Assembly: GCA_029204225.1 (NCBI GenBank)
Contig: CM055098.1
Span: forward strand, 66,501 to 126,500
Length of the DNA: 60,000 nt
Direction of reading: 5' to 3'
Source: Diphasiastrum complanatum
Lineage: Eukaryota > Streptophyta > Lycopodiopsida > Lycopodiales > Lycopodiaceae
The notes beneath the pieces were generated by a model. That model did no database searches. It was not told the DNA's origin and saw nothing but the letters and a program-made list of their open reading frames with translations. The position numbers were made by a program, and so were the translations under genes. Of this stretch, positions 10,881-20,158 are shown piece by piece; within the stretch, counting starts at the first letter, position 1; every line of letters starts with the position of its first letter.

Positions 10881-11408
10881 TGTTACAACCTCTATGCACC
10901 GTAAACCGCCAGGTGCCAGTTACCCAATAGGAACCGAACGTCACACGATCCACCCCGCCATAGGATCCAATCCAGATCCACCCTCTGTGCCCTGGCCCGC
11001 GACCTGTAACAAGCGAGATCTGACCTCCTACCCTGACAACGTCCCATACTTGTAAGAGATCCTAACACCACAGTAGGGCAAACACTAACTGATCCACCCA
11101 GCCTTGCCTACTCCCTGATATGGAGTAAGCCCCTCCTAGCCCAGTGTGAGGCCTGGTAGCATGCATACTGCCAAGTGTCGGCCACGTGGCTCTGACATGA
11201 CCGACTGCACGTCGGGACCCAACTTGGGGCCCTATCCTGCTGACAGGGTCCCTAGGCTGTGTTAGGCCCGTCATGGCTGTGGACCGTGCCAGGGCACACT
11301 ACTCACACTGTCTTGCCCTGTTGGTCATGTACGTTGGACACGACCCTGACTATGGTATCTGACCTCCTGTGTTCTCTAGGGTTTGGCACTGGTTACGAGC
11401 TCGTAACA
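10881..11408 (-). repeat. LTR of gypsy family D, copy 2
   Basis: This 528-bp block is bounded by TGTTACAACC at the left and CTCGTAACA at the right, and is followed by a polypurine tract on the minus strand. Most of it is repeated at 54429-54783 beside the long minus-strand gypsy element, which identifies it as that family's LTR. It is the 3' LTR of a copy lying on the minus strand. It sits immediately against the broken copia Gag at 10880, suggesting insertion into the copia element. Confidence 0.88.
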
Positions 11409-11423
11409 CTCTCTCCCCCTTAA
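11409..11423 (-). promoter_or_regulatory. polypurine tract of gypsy family D copy 2
   Basis: On the minus strand this reads as a purine run, AAGGGGGAGAG, ending right at the LTR start TGTTACGAGC. It is the expected plus-strand primer site. In the other copy of the family this site has been replaced by a CT microsatellite. Confidence 0.75.
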
Positions 11424-11589
11424 GAACCGTCTTGGTCCTCTATGACAAAGTCTGGAAAAATCTTGCGGACACTGCCTCTTTCCCAAGTGGCATTCTCAAC
11501 AGGCTGATCATTCCACTTGACCAGATATTCTCGGTATAGAGTATGACGAGTCTGGGTCTCTCTACTATCAAGAATCTCCTCTAGTTCAT
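11424..11589 (-). pseudogene. gypsy family D copy 2: chromodomain tail of pol
   Basis: This segment matches the last part of the gypsy pol at 54863-55030 with only a few differences by eye. It encodes the chromodomain region (LYREYLVKWNDQPVENATWE type). The rest of pol is missing; the match stops abruptly at about 11589. So this copy is an LTR plus about 165 bp of internal sequence, 5'-truncated with respect to the element. Confidence 0.85.
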
Positions 11590-11929
11590 AAACGAATCGC
11601 GATTCGAGAATCGAATCGGACAGCGAATCGTTAAAAAATAAATAATTAAATAAATAATTTGGAAAAATAGCTTATGGCTGAAATTTTTTAGGGGAGCAAT
11701 GGTCAAACCAACATTTTGCCTCCCAAAAGTGCAGTAGATAGGGCACAAATAGATAAAAGTCAGTAGCTATTTGGTTGTTATTTGCTCTGGTTCTCAGTAA
11801 TTGTAAATGCTACAGTTTGGGCTATCAACTCTATGGATGATGATCACTTTTGCAATCATTTCACTGGAGATGTGAGTACAATGTGCCTGGCGGTGCAGGC
11901 AGTAACCAAGCAGGTTAGGGAAGTGTTCA
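11590..11929. other. AT-rich spacer with a short perfect palindrome
   Basis: No gene is seen. A 14-bp perfect palindrome, CGAATCGCGATTCG, lies at 11593-11606, followed by further ATTCGAGAATCGAATCG words. It marks the end of the gypsy fragment and could be the end of another, unidentified element. Confidence 0.4.
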
Positions 11930-12431
11930 AGATTCAGTGTTGGTATCCATTGTACTTAATAGTCTACCTTTGGCCTATCAAAACTTTGTAATGATGCTAT
12001 CGTTAAGATGAAACGAGGCCTTCTTTCGATGAGGTAAATGCCATCTTACTACAAGAAGAAATAAGACGACAAGATATTGTCAACAGGGACGATTTCAAGG
12101 AACAGGCATTTCTGGCAAAGAAGCAAGAACAAAGTTCCAAGGAGGGTGGCAAAGGGAAGAAGAAGAAGAAGAAGCAGCAAGATATGGAGGAGAATCAATA
12201 AAATCGATCAGAAGATGGAAAAAAAGTGGTTCAGAAAGGAAACTTCTTTATTTGCAGAAAATCAGTTCATTATGCAAAGGAGTGCTGGCACATGAAGTTC
12301 AAGAAAAAGCAGGACGGGAATTTTGCTAAAGAAGAAGAAACATCTAATGCAAAATTGAGTGCTTTGGATCTGGTGGTGGCTTCTCAACGGAAGAACACTA
12401 TTGGTTTATTGATTCAGGAGCTTCGAAGCAC
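11930..12431 (+). pseudogene. copia family B copy 1: Gag
   Basis: The plus strand encodes LLNSLPLAYQNFVMM near 11950, then EVNAILLQEEIRRQD, a Lys-rich spacer (a run of AAG codons), and a CCHC knuckle of the form C-x-K-x-x-H-Y-A-K-E-C-W near 12255-12290. This is the C-terminal half of a copia Gag. Frameshifts and a stop at about 12200 interrupt it. The N-terminal half and the 5' LTR are missing. Confidence 0.8.
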
Positions 12432-13250
12432 ATGACACCTAGGCGAGACAAGCTATCTAATTTTCACAAATTAGATGATGGGTCAAATGTGAAGTTGGGA
12501 GACAACTACACATATGATATAAAGGGAGTTGGAAAAGTACAAGTACAACTACCTTCAGGAAAGATTGGACAAGGCACTATATGGACTTATCAGGAGATCA
12601 AGAAAGATCTTTCATCAGAGTTTGACATGAAAGCTCTTGGTTCACTACAATATTTTCTTGGGATCGAGGTATGGAGAATAGCACAGGGGCTATTTATTTC
12701 TCAATCTAAGTATGCTCATGAACTTCTTGAAAAGTTCAATATGTCAGAGTGCAAGCCTATTTCTACACCATATGATAGTCGATGTAAGCTTACTAAAGCT
12801 GAGGACGATCAGGATGTAGATGAAACGTTGTATAGAAAGCTTGTTGGAAGCTTAATCTATCTAAATACTACAAGACCGGATATTGCTTATGCTGTGAGTA
12901 TGGTTAGTCTATTTATGGCTAAGCCTAAGCAGATTCATTGGAAAGCTGCTAAGCGAATACTCAAATATATCCAGGGCACTTTGAGATTTGGTATTCTCTA
13001 TGGTAGACAGGATGATTTGAAGTTACAGGGATATGTGGATGCTGATTGGGCTGGAGATGCGGAAGATCGAAGACCTACTACAGGTTATGTTTTTAGTCTT
13101 GGTTCTGGTGCTATCCCTTGGAGTTCAAAAAAGCAGCATACTATTGCTTTATCATCTACAGAGGCAGAATATCGAGCTACTATGAGTGCAACATGTGAAG
13201 CAATATGGTTGAAAAGGATTCTACATGATCTACATATGGTACAAGATTAA
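12432..13250 (+). CDS. copia family B copy 1: in-frame protease-RT end-RNase H fusion
   Basis: This 272-codon open frame starts inside the protease: DSGASKHM lies just upstream, in another frame, and the open frame runs MTPRRDKLSNF to VQVQLPSGK. It then passes without a break at about 12565 into the end of an RT (EIKKDLSSEFDMKALGS, LGIEVWR) and a complete RNase H (DADWAGD, STEAEYRA). Integrase and the catalytic half of RT, normally more than 2 kb, are gone, so this is an internal-deletion derivative. Domain identity is clear. Whether the open frame is ever translated is unknown. Such elements could move only with help from intact copies. Confidence 0.82.
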   Translation: MTPRRDKLSNFHKLDDGSNVKLGDNYTYDIKGVGKVQVQLPSGKIGQGTIWTYQEIKKDLSSEFDMKALGSLQYFLGIEVWRIAQGLFISQSKYAHELLEKFNMSECKPISTPYDSRCKLTKAEDDQDVDETLYRKLVGSLIYLNTTRPDIAYAVSMVSLFMAKPKQIHWKAAKRILKYIQGTLRFGILYGRQDDLKLQGYVDADWAGDAEDRRPTTGYVFSLGSGAIPWSSKKQHTIALSSTEAEYRATMSATCEAIWLKRILHDLHMVQD

Positions 13251-13472
13251 CTTAAAGTATTTCAGTGCAACAATCAGAGTTGTATTAAATTGGCAAAAAA
13301 TCCAGTTTTTCACAGCAGGACAAAGCATATTGAAGTACAACAACACTTCATCAAAGAGAAAATTCAAAGTGATAAGTGGAGCTTATCTATTGCCCTACGG
13401 AAGAGCAAGTTGTGGATATCTTTACCAAAGGACTTGGCAAAGAAAAATTTCAGAAGTTTAGAGAACTTCTAG
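13251..13472 (+). pseudogene. copia family B copy 1: end of RNase H
   Basis: After a stop at 13248-13250 the RNase H end continues in other frames: LAKNPVFHSRTKHIEVQQHF and [20 protein letters not shown]. The usual copia ending is recognisable but frameshifted. The same segment is repeated on the minus strand at 28656-28916, which defines the family. Confidence 0.82.
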
Positions 13473-13497
13473 GAGTAAAAAATAACAAAGTAAACAT

Positions 13498-13507
13498 TAA
13501 GGGGGAG
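13498..13507 (+). promoter_or_regulatory. polypurine tract of copia family B copy 1
   Basis: TAAGGGGGAG directly precedes the TGTTAGGAATT that opens the LTR. The same tract is seen on the minus strand at 28621-28630 in the second copy. Confidence 0.8.
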
Positions 13508-13920
13508 TGTTAGGAATTAATGTTTATTTGATACCCCTTAATGATAGTTTGGCCATGCCTGCGTGCTATTTTAGGGGCCATTCTATTTATAGTAAATTCG
13601 TTTTCTAAGGCTTATGCATGTAGGTGGGTGCACTACAACTAAATTAGGATCTATTTAGTACTTAGAAATTCTTCTTGGGACTTTACCCAATATATAATTA
13701 TAGCAATTAGTTTTGCTCTTTTGCTATTTACTTTAGGCTCTTAGCTTTTCTCATTGATTAGATAATCTATTTAAGTAGGCTGGCGCCTCACCACAATTAT
13801 TCTATTATGCTAGAGCATTGCTCAATTCTCATATGATCTGAATTCTCTCTTTGCTTGGTTTTGTGTGAGTGCTAGTAGGACTAGTAACTTCATCTAGAAT
13901 TTGTATCACAAATTCTGACA
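13508..13920 (+). repeat. 3' LTR of copia family B copy 1
   Basis: The 413-bp LTR opens with TGTTAGGAATT and closes with AAATTCTGACA, an imperfect inverted pair. About 280 bp of it are repeated in reverse orientation at 28332-28620, which supports its identity and left boundary. Confidence 0.85.
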
Positions 13921-14850
13921 GATGCTGCATTTGGAAAATCATTACAGACCTTCAACGTCGGAAATCGGGATCAACCTATTAACACCTCTATGAGAATTTG
14001 AATTGGGTCTCCCTGACATCATGCCTTGATTTTTGTCATCGCAGGAGCTGTTGATGGCCCTGTTACAAATCAAAATATAGCAAACACGAATCTGAAACTT
14101 TTCGAACTTCTAGCTACTTTCGAATATGCTCAAGTCCACATCCTAATCTCGATTCAGCCCTAATTGGCAACAGAACAGGTTTACCTCTACAATGAACAAG
14201 CCAGATGAGAAGAAGTCAGAAATTCTCCTTCGACATACGAGGTGCAAGGCACGAGCAATGGGCTGTGAATCACAGTATCCGACCCCAGAAGCATCCAGTC
14301 TATGAAGTGGGAGCCTTGCACATGTTTGGCCCCGACCGAGTTCATCAGCGGTCGCCGCATGTCCAGCGGATTTCAAGTGCGTTTTATGTTGTGCTACCCT
14401 CGTCCCTTGCTACCCGCAAAAATGTTGTCCAAAGCGAAGTGCAGTTTGGCAGTTACGAAGCAAAGGTTTAAAGTGTTGTTATTAGGTCTGAGAACGTTGA
14501 ATATAATTCATTTTGTAGTACAAAATCAAATTTTAGGATTTGAACAATTACCTCCAATAGTTTATCTTATATATTCAAAGGTTGTTTGTTGGCCTTGCCT
14601 TGCAAAAGCAATACTCTGTGTTGACGTGGTTGGAGTTTGGAAGAAAGTCAAAGTTAAAGGACAAATTTTTAAGGGGGTTTCAAGAGTTTGAGGTTTGCAC
14701 CATGGCGAAGGGCTGAACATGAAAGTGAGTGTGCTACATGCTTAGATTCCGCAAGAATCCATACATGCATAGCAGAAGAACTGCAGTTATATACATGCAC
14801 TAGTTTTGCACACGCGCAATAGCATGTACCTTTTGCATGCTACATGCTAT
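13921..14850. other. no recognisable gene
   Basis: I see no supported gene or element between the copia LTR and the deoxyhypusine hydroxylase relic. The part near 14700-14848 repeats TACATGC-type words. Nothing here looks like the missing N-terminal coding part of the hydroxylase. Confidence 0.4.
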
Positions 14851-15597
14851 TTGTTGGCGCATGAAGGAGCTTTTGCACTGGGACATATTGAAGATGAGGA
14901 TGCAATTCATTCTTTGAGGGTTGTGCCATGCAAGGTATCATCCCATTGTCAGGCACGAAGCTGCTGATGCGTTGGGAGCAATCGGTAAGACAGAGTGCTC
15001 AGATTTGTTAAAAAAGGCTCTTGTTTTAGATCCAGCTATGGAGGTCAGGGAGACTTGTGAATTAGCTCTCCAGAGAATAGAACAAGGGATTGGGGTTATG
15101 GAGTCTGAGGAGGTCGATGCTTCCCCCTTCCTGTCTATGCCTGCAGCCCCAGCTCCCTCCTTGACAGACACAGCATCTCTTCTGCAAATTCGACTAGATG
15201 AACACGCACCAATGTACAGATGCTATTCTGCTCTAGTTACTGTGAGAAATAGAGGCGAATCACAGGCAGTAGAAGCCATAGTTGCTGCACTTGGTTGTGA
15301 AAGCGCACTTCATAAACACGAAGTCGCTTATGTGCTGGGACAGTTGCAAGAAAAATGTAACATCGATGCACTAATTCAAACCCTAGAGAATGGCTTGGAA
15401 CACCCGATGGTTAGACATGAGGCTGCTGAAGCCTTGGGATCTATAACCGAAGACAGAAATCTTACCTATGTGAAGAAACACCTAGCGGACCCTGAACCTA
15501 TAGCCCATCAAAGCTGTGAAGTTGCCCTCACTGTGCTAAGTTTGAGCAGGGTAAGGCTTTTGAGTACTTTTACCAAGAGGACCCGATGCTAAAGTAA
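14851..15597 (+). pseudogene. deoxyhypusine hydroxylase (DOHH) pseudogene, 5' truncated
   Basis: DOHH is a HEAT-repeat di-iron enzyme that completes hypusine formation on the translation factor eIF5A. All four His-Glu iron-ligand motifs are visible: LLAHEGAFALG (14851-), PIVRHEAADALG (near 14954), LHKHEVAYVLGQL (near 15317) and MVRHEAAEALGSI (near 15416). A spacer follows the second repeat, and the end FEYFYQEDPMLK matches the family C-terminus. Two frame changes break it, one at about 14920 between repeats 1 and 2 and one at about 15550 before the last 14 residues. The first roughly 70-80 residues of a normal DOHH of about 300 are missing. No intron interrupts the roughly 750 bp. This fits a 5'-truncated retrocopy, but a damaged exon of the native gene remains possible. 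Confidence 0.85.
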
Positions 15598-15668
15598 TGA
15601 AATTATGTATCTTGCTGAAGCATTCCAAGTTTGAGCAGCTTGATGATGAAGGCAGTTGCTTGAGATTG

Positions 15669-15674
15669 AATAAA
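15669..15674 (+). terminator. AATAAA poly(A) signal after the DOHH relic
   Basis: AATAAA lies about 75 bp after the DOHH stop. A run of ten A follows at 15753-15762. The roughly 80-bp gap is longer than the usual 10-30 bp between signal and tail, so the A run is only weak support for a retained poly(A) tail. Confidence 0.4.
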
Positions 15675-15762
15675 AGATTTTGGTTTATGATTTAAGCTTT
15701 GAAATTTAGTGGTTCATTATGCACTGTGCAAACCTCTGCATAATGGTGTTACAAAAAAAAAA

Positions 15763-16179
15763 TCTGCTTCTATCATTGTGAATAGCAACGAAACTCTACT
15801 GGTTATATATATGCACCGTAATGGCAAAGATAATGATTGAAGCCTATTTAGATGGGATGCATGCTCTGTACATGAACAGAACATAAAGCTTGTATGCAAC
15901 AAAATTTAAGATAATACGAAAAGCGGTAGAAAGGATGCACTAGGTAATACTGTGATGATAAGACGCCTATTGAAAAAGGGTTCATGCTGGGAAGCCCCAG
16001 AGAATGAACCTGTAGCCTTGAAAGTGTTAACTCCTCCGCTTCTTTCTCTCTATTGCTTCTTCATGCACCCTGCTGGTGGAGCCTCAAAGCCTGTGCGGGT
16101 GCCCCGATACTATTCACGGTTTCACCTGATGCAACACCAAAGTTTGAAACACCAATGTGATTTTAGAAAGTTCTAGAAA
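15763..16179. other. no recognisable gene
   Basis: Neither strand shows a supported gene. A 74-codon open stretch at 15952-16176 has no recognisable domain. Confidence 0.4.
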
Positions 16180-16870
16180 GAGAACTTTCGAGAGAGAGCG
16201 CGCGCTGGTGGATCGAGAGAGAGATGTAGAGGTTATGAGAGAGGGCGTTGTTCGGAGGAGAGGAGAATGGAGATCATGCGAGGTGTTGGAGGGAGACTCT
16301 TTCACTTATTGATGCGAAGCACAGCATAACAGCAGCATCCATGGTTGTGCGAGCTATGGCGGGGATTGCTGCAATGGATGCAATGAGGAGAGAGAGAGAG
16401 AGCAGCGGGGTTGGCTGCAATGGGGAGAGAGAGAGCAGCGAGGAGATCGAGAGAGAGATGGCTCCAACGGGGGGAGAGAGAGAGAGAGAGATGGGAGGTG
16501 AGAGAGAATGTGTGTTGAGAGAGAGGGAGTCGAGCGGAGAAGGACGTGAGAGAGAGACAGAGAGGCGAGGTGAGCGCAGAGAGAGGAGAGAGAGAGATAA
16601 AGCGGGAAGGAGATGGAGAGTTGAGAGAGAGAGAGAGAGAGGGAGGAGGTGAGCGCAGAGAGAGTTGAGAGACAAAAAGCGGGGAAGGAGATGGAGAGTT
16701 GAGAGAGACAGAGAGGAGGTGAGACATAGCGAGGAGATGGTGAAGAAGAGACACAGGAGAGTAATTTTTTGTTTTTTAGGGTTTTTAGAGTTAGGGTTTT
16801 TTCAGGGTTTTAAGATAAAAAATAGTCATATGGGAGGTGTTGGAGAGAGAGAGAGAGAGAGAGAGCGCGA
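16180..16870. repeat. GA-rich low-complexity block
   Basis: The plus strand is dominated by GAGA runs with scattered CG words (for example GAGAGCGCGCGC near 16197). Long open frames on both strands are artefacts of this composition: they read as Arg-Glu on one strand and Ser-Leu on the other. GAGA tracts can be binding sites for plant BBR/BPC factors (general knowledge), but no associated gene is seen. Confidence 0.8.
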
Positions 16871-17000
16871 GCGCGCTAGATTCTTGAGCTTCTTGGAGCC
16901 ATGGAGCTATGCTTGAAGTTTTGGTAAAGTGAGGTGTTGGGAGAGATACAGCTAGAGCTAGATTCTTGAGCTTCTTGGAGCCAAAACTTTTGGAGAGGAT
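16836..17000 (+). repeat. tandem duplication, period about 97 bp
   Basis: The segment starting GGTGTTGG at 16836 is repeated from 16933. Both units contain TAGATTCTTGAGCTTCTTGG and GCCAAAAC or GCCATGGA endings. The first unit has a longer GA run. Confidence 0.75.
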
Positions 17001-17353
17001 ACCATGGAAGGAACTAGGGATTGGATCTATAAACACCATGGCTAGGGTTGTAAGGCTTCTATCTTTGTATTTAATTTTGAATGATAATACATGAATGAGA
17101 ATTAAGGTTTTAGATCTCTTTCATCTCTGATAATGCTATGATAAATCATTTTTAGTTTTCAATCCAATATAACTCAATGCATAATGCTTTCATCTTGAAG
17201 AAACTTCTTGTTTTTATTAATAAAAATTGGGAAAACCCATCAGAGTACAAAAGGAATGCATGTTGAAAGCGTAAAAGTCATAAGGCGAATTGAGATACTG
17301 TACAACTATAACAAAGCAACCATCTCACAGAGTATCTACATAAAGCCTACTGC

Positions 17354-18910
17354 TTAGTGTAAGTCGCTAGTTAAGACAGTTGAAAGTTTAGGTAGTGCAG
17401 GAAGCTGTGAAGCAGTCGTTCCTGCAATTACGGCACGTCGAAGTATTGCAAGTGCCTGAGTGCGTTGTAAAGTCATAGAAACTCGTTGACGATAATAAGC
17501 CGTAATGATAGATAAAGGTGAGGCACCACGTCCTTGGAGTTTTGCTGCAAAATATGCACAAGATGATAGAAAATCATCGAATTTCTTATGCAGGCACCCA
17601 TATGTTTCCAAAGCAAAAGGAATAAAGTCTTCTCCAGGAGTGCGATGTGAATAATCTCGCTCTTTATCTAGAGCTACATGAGAAGTAGCGGCACCCTGAG
17701 TAGTTGAAGCACGACGAAGGAGGTCAGGTCGCGAAGGATCAGCAACAACAACATCCCCAAGCGTGCGGATCCCCTCACACGAAAGAACAAGATCAATTTG
17801 ACGCCGAGGCGACTGTGAATCAGACACAGGCAAGATGTGGGTCTTCTCTCGGACAACATGAAAGTCGCACTCATGTGCAATAGAGGCCAATACGTCACGA
17901 ATGGAATCATGAGTCACAGTGCGCTCTCCGCCAGAAGGGCAACGCATGAGATGAGTGCCAATAGGATCAACAAGGTGACCACATGAACATTTTGTCAAAC
18001 CAGCCAGCACTGGATGAGGGAGACCCAACCTAACCCGAAGAGCGGTGAGAAACAACTCTGAAGAAAGGCGCAAGTGTGGAACAACAAGGCGCACAACAAG
18101 CCAAGCACCAGCACCTGGGCCTGCACAAGACAGAAGGTGAGCCCGAGTCTCATTGGAAGGTGAATCACTGAGAAGCTGAGTGAAAGCATATGAGTGGAAG
18201 CGCTCCAAAAGATACTTTTGAAAATGAGCATGCTGATGGCTAAGCAAAGTCTCAAAGGGAGGCAAAGAAATTCGCATAGGTGGAGGGATGAGATCCTTGG
18301 CCGCACGAAGATGTTGTTGGAAAGGAATAATGCATGTTTTCACATGAGCTGCTGAATCAAGAAGAATGGGCTTGTCGTCCTACTGAAACCGAGAGATAAG
18401 TGCAGAGGCAACAAGAGCCCAACTTCCCATAAAAGTAGCTAGAGCAATAGAAGCTATGCAAGAAAGACCAACACCTCCGGACAAAGCGGGAAGAGAGACT
18501 TGTCGCTTAACGAACTGACCATTGGGAATACGAAAGGACTCTAAACCCATCAAGCGACCCAGAATATCTGATAAAGTATTATCGAAATCCTGTAGTAAAG
18601 CCAAAACATCAGGAGAGGGAGGAACACACTGTAGAATATAACTTGGCCGTTGAGCGAAGCATTGAGTGAGAATCCTTAGAGCAACTTGAGCACTGCCAAG
18701 CTTTGGTAGCAAATCAACGTGACGAAGATGCGCGCCCAAAGTGTCCCGCAAAGAGAAAGCCACAAAATCCGAGAAACCTATAGGAATACCAAGCGCTCGA
18801 ATCTCATCAACCGGAGTATTGAAACCTGTAGGTAAAGGGAGCTCAAGAAGGAGGCCCTGAGGACACCAAGCAACGCACTTAGGGGGATTGATAGTGAGGC
18901 CCAAAGCCAA
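17354..18910 (-). pseudogene. RT thumb, CCHC and restriction-like endonuclease of the non-LTR element
   Basis: One minus-strand frame runs from 18910 to 17354 with a single internal TAG at about 18380. It begins with GLTINPPKCVAW and continues through the RT thumb (ALGIPIGFSDF, GGVGLSCI). A Cys/His knuckle follows, KCSCGHLVDPIGTHLMRC, at about 17995-17945. The endonuclease is then HDSIRDVLASI, RRQIDLVL and GDVVVADPSRPD, matching the order CCHC then PD-(D/E)xK of R2/R4-like elements. It ends TSDLH. The well-kept frame suggests a fairly young copy. Which clade it belongs to cannot be decided by eye. Confidence 0.75.
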
Positions 18911-18911
18911 A

Positions 18912-19221
18912 GTTGCTGAGAGAAATGTAGGAAAGCCGAAACGACATCATTAGCAGGTCCCACAATATGCGTGTCATCAGCAATAGAGGAAAACAAACAA
19001 GAAGGAAAAGCAGCAGAATAAGCACGCAATGCCCGAAAGTGCGCCAAAGCAAAAACAACAACACCCAAGGAATCACCTTGTCTGATACCATCAGCAGACG
19101 AGATAATCGAAACATCACCAGAGCGAGAACCATGACTGAAATATAGAGGCGCATCCATGGAATAAAAAGAGCAAACAAACGGGATGAGCTGAGCGAGAGC
19201 ACCATGAGCCACACGAAGTTC
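18912..19221 (-). pseudogene. RT fragment of the RLE-type non-LTR element
   Basis: This minus-strand part encodes LRVAHGALAQLIPF, then ADGIRQGDSLG (the QGD block of non-LTR RTs) and SIADDTHIVGP, an A-D-D version of the catalytic YxDD box. The fingers domain and everything before it are lost at 19222. A one-base frameshift at about 18912 separates it from the continuing frame GLTINPPKCVAW. Confidence 0.72.
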
Positions 19222-19222
19222 T

Positions 19223-20035
19223 TATGTCTCTTTTCATGATGATAGAGTCAACTTTGTATGAAGTTTAGAAATGATGATGGTTTTCTTGAAGATTATAGGG
19301 ATGGTAATGCTCATTCTTAGAGGTATCTCTTTTGCAATTATGAAGCCCACCCTTAGTGATGAATCAAATAGGAATAATGTCGTGATACGAAAAGTTTCAA
19401 AGCAAAACATGAGAGGGTTTGGTTATATGCTATGATTTCAAAATTGGTATCCATATCACTTCACGATGACAGGGAGAGCTATACGAGACCACCAAAATAA
19501 CTATATATCTTTCGCTTTGCCTCGATCGGAGAGAGGATTGTATGGTATTTTTGAAAGATAGACGGGGGGGTTGTTTGTTTTAGATATATATATATATATA
19601 ATTCTTTTCAACTTTGGAAGAGGAGATGCCCAAAAACTTGGAAACGAAAGCCACACATAATGAACAAACATTTTTTCCATAGAGGGGAGGGGTGTGTTGG
19701 CTTAAGTCTGAGCGCAAGCCCGAGACAACTACCATAGCACCTTGTGGAAATAGATGCACCCATAGAAAAAAAGCCCCAGCATTGTCAACAATCTGACCTG
19801 CAAAACACCATTGTCAAAGGAGAAGGGGGGGTGTGCCACCTGTTTTCTTCTTTGTGTCTACAATGGGGGGGGGGGGGGGGGGGGGGGACTGGGAAAAGGA
19901 CATATCACATTAACTTACTATTTTTAAAAAAAATCGATAGACTGAGAGTGCATAGTTAGACATGAGGCCAAGATTGCGTATTGTGTGGGTTTTTCTTATA
20001 TAATGTAGAAGAAGGGATGACGTGAGGGGGAAGAT
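19223..20035. other. no recognisable gene
   Basis: No gene is supported here. A (TA) run lies near 19585-19601 and a poly(G) run at 19865-19887. Confidence 0.4.
19865..19887 (+). repeat. poly(G) tract of 23
   Basis: Twenty-three consecutive G are written here. Such a run can form a G-quadruplex and is also a common place for assembly or base-calling length errors, so its true length is uncertain. Confidence 0.85.
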
Positions 20036-20158
20036 ATGCGCACAGGAAGCATACGAACAAACAACTCAAAAGGGTGTTTAAAATTTAAAAGGGGGAGGTT
20101 TCATAAAGAAAAAGAGAAAACAATCTTAGAATATTCTAGAGATATGATACCCGCAACC

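Larger units (their letters stand above)
17205..19222 (-). mobile_element. non-LTR retrotransposon with restriction-like endonuclease, 5' truncated
   Basis: On the minus strand a 5'-truncated non-LTR element runs from about 19222 to an AT-rich tail at about 17205 (ATTTTTATTAATAAAAAC). It carries the end of the RT, a CCHC motif and a PD-(D/E)xK endonuclease. Abrupt 5' truncation and an A-rich 3' end are typical of target-primed reverse transcription. RLE-bearing elements (R2, R4, HERO and related) use the endonuclease to nick the target and start copying there. No clear target-site duplication was found by eye. Confidence 0.72.

Noticed and set aside
15753-15762. A10 run as retained poly(A) tail of the DOHH copy
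   Set aside because: About 80 bp from AATAAA, short, and without a visible target duplication; kept only as weak support.
16248-16754. Open frames of more than 130 codons on both strands in the GA-rich block
   Set aside because: They are Arg-Glu or Ser-Leu dipeptide-like products of GAGA repeats, open on both strands at once, without any domain.
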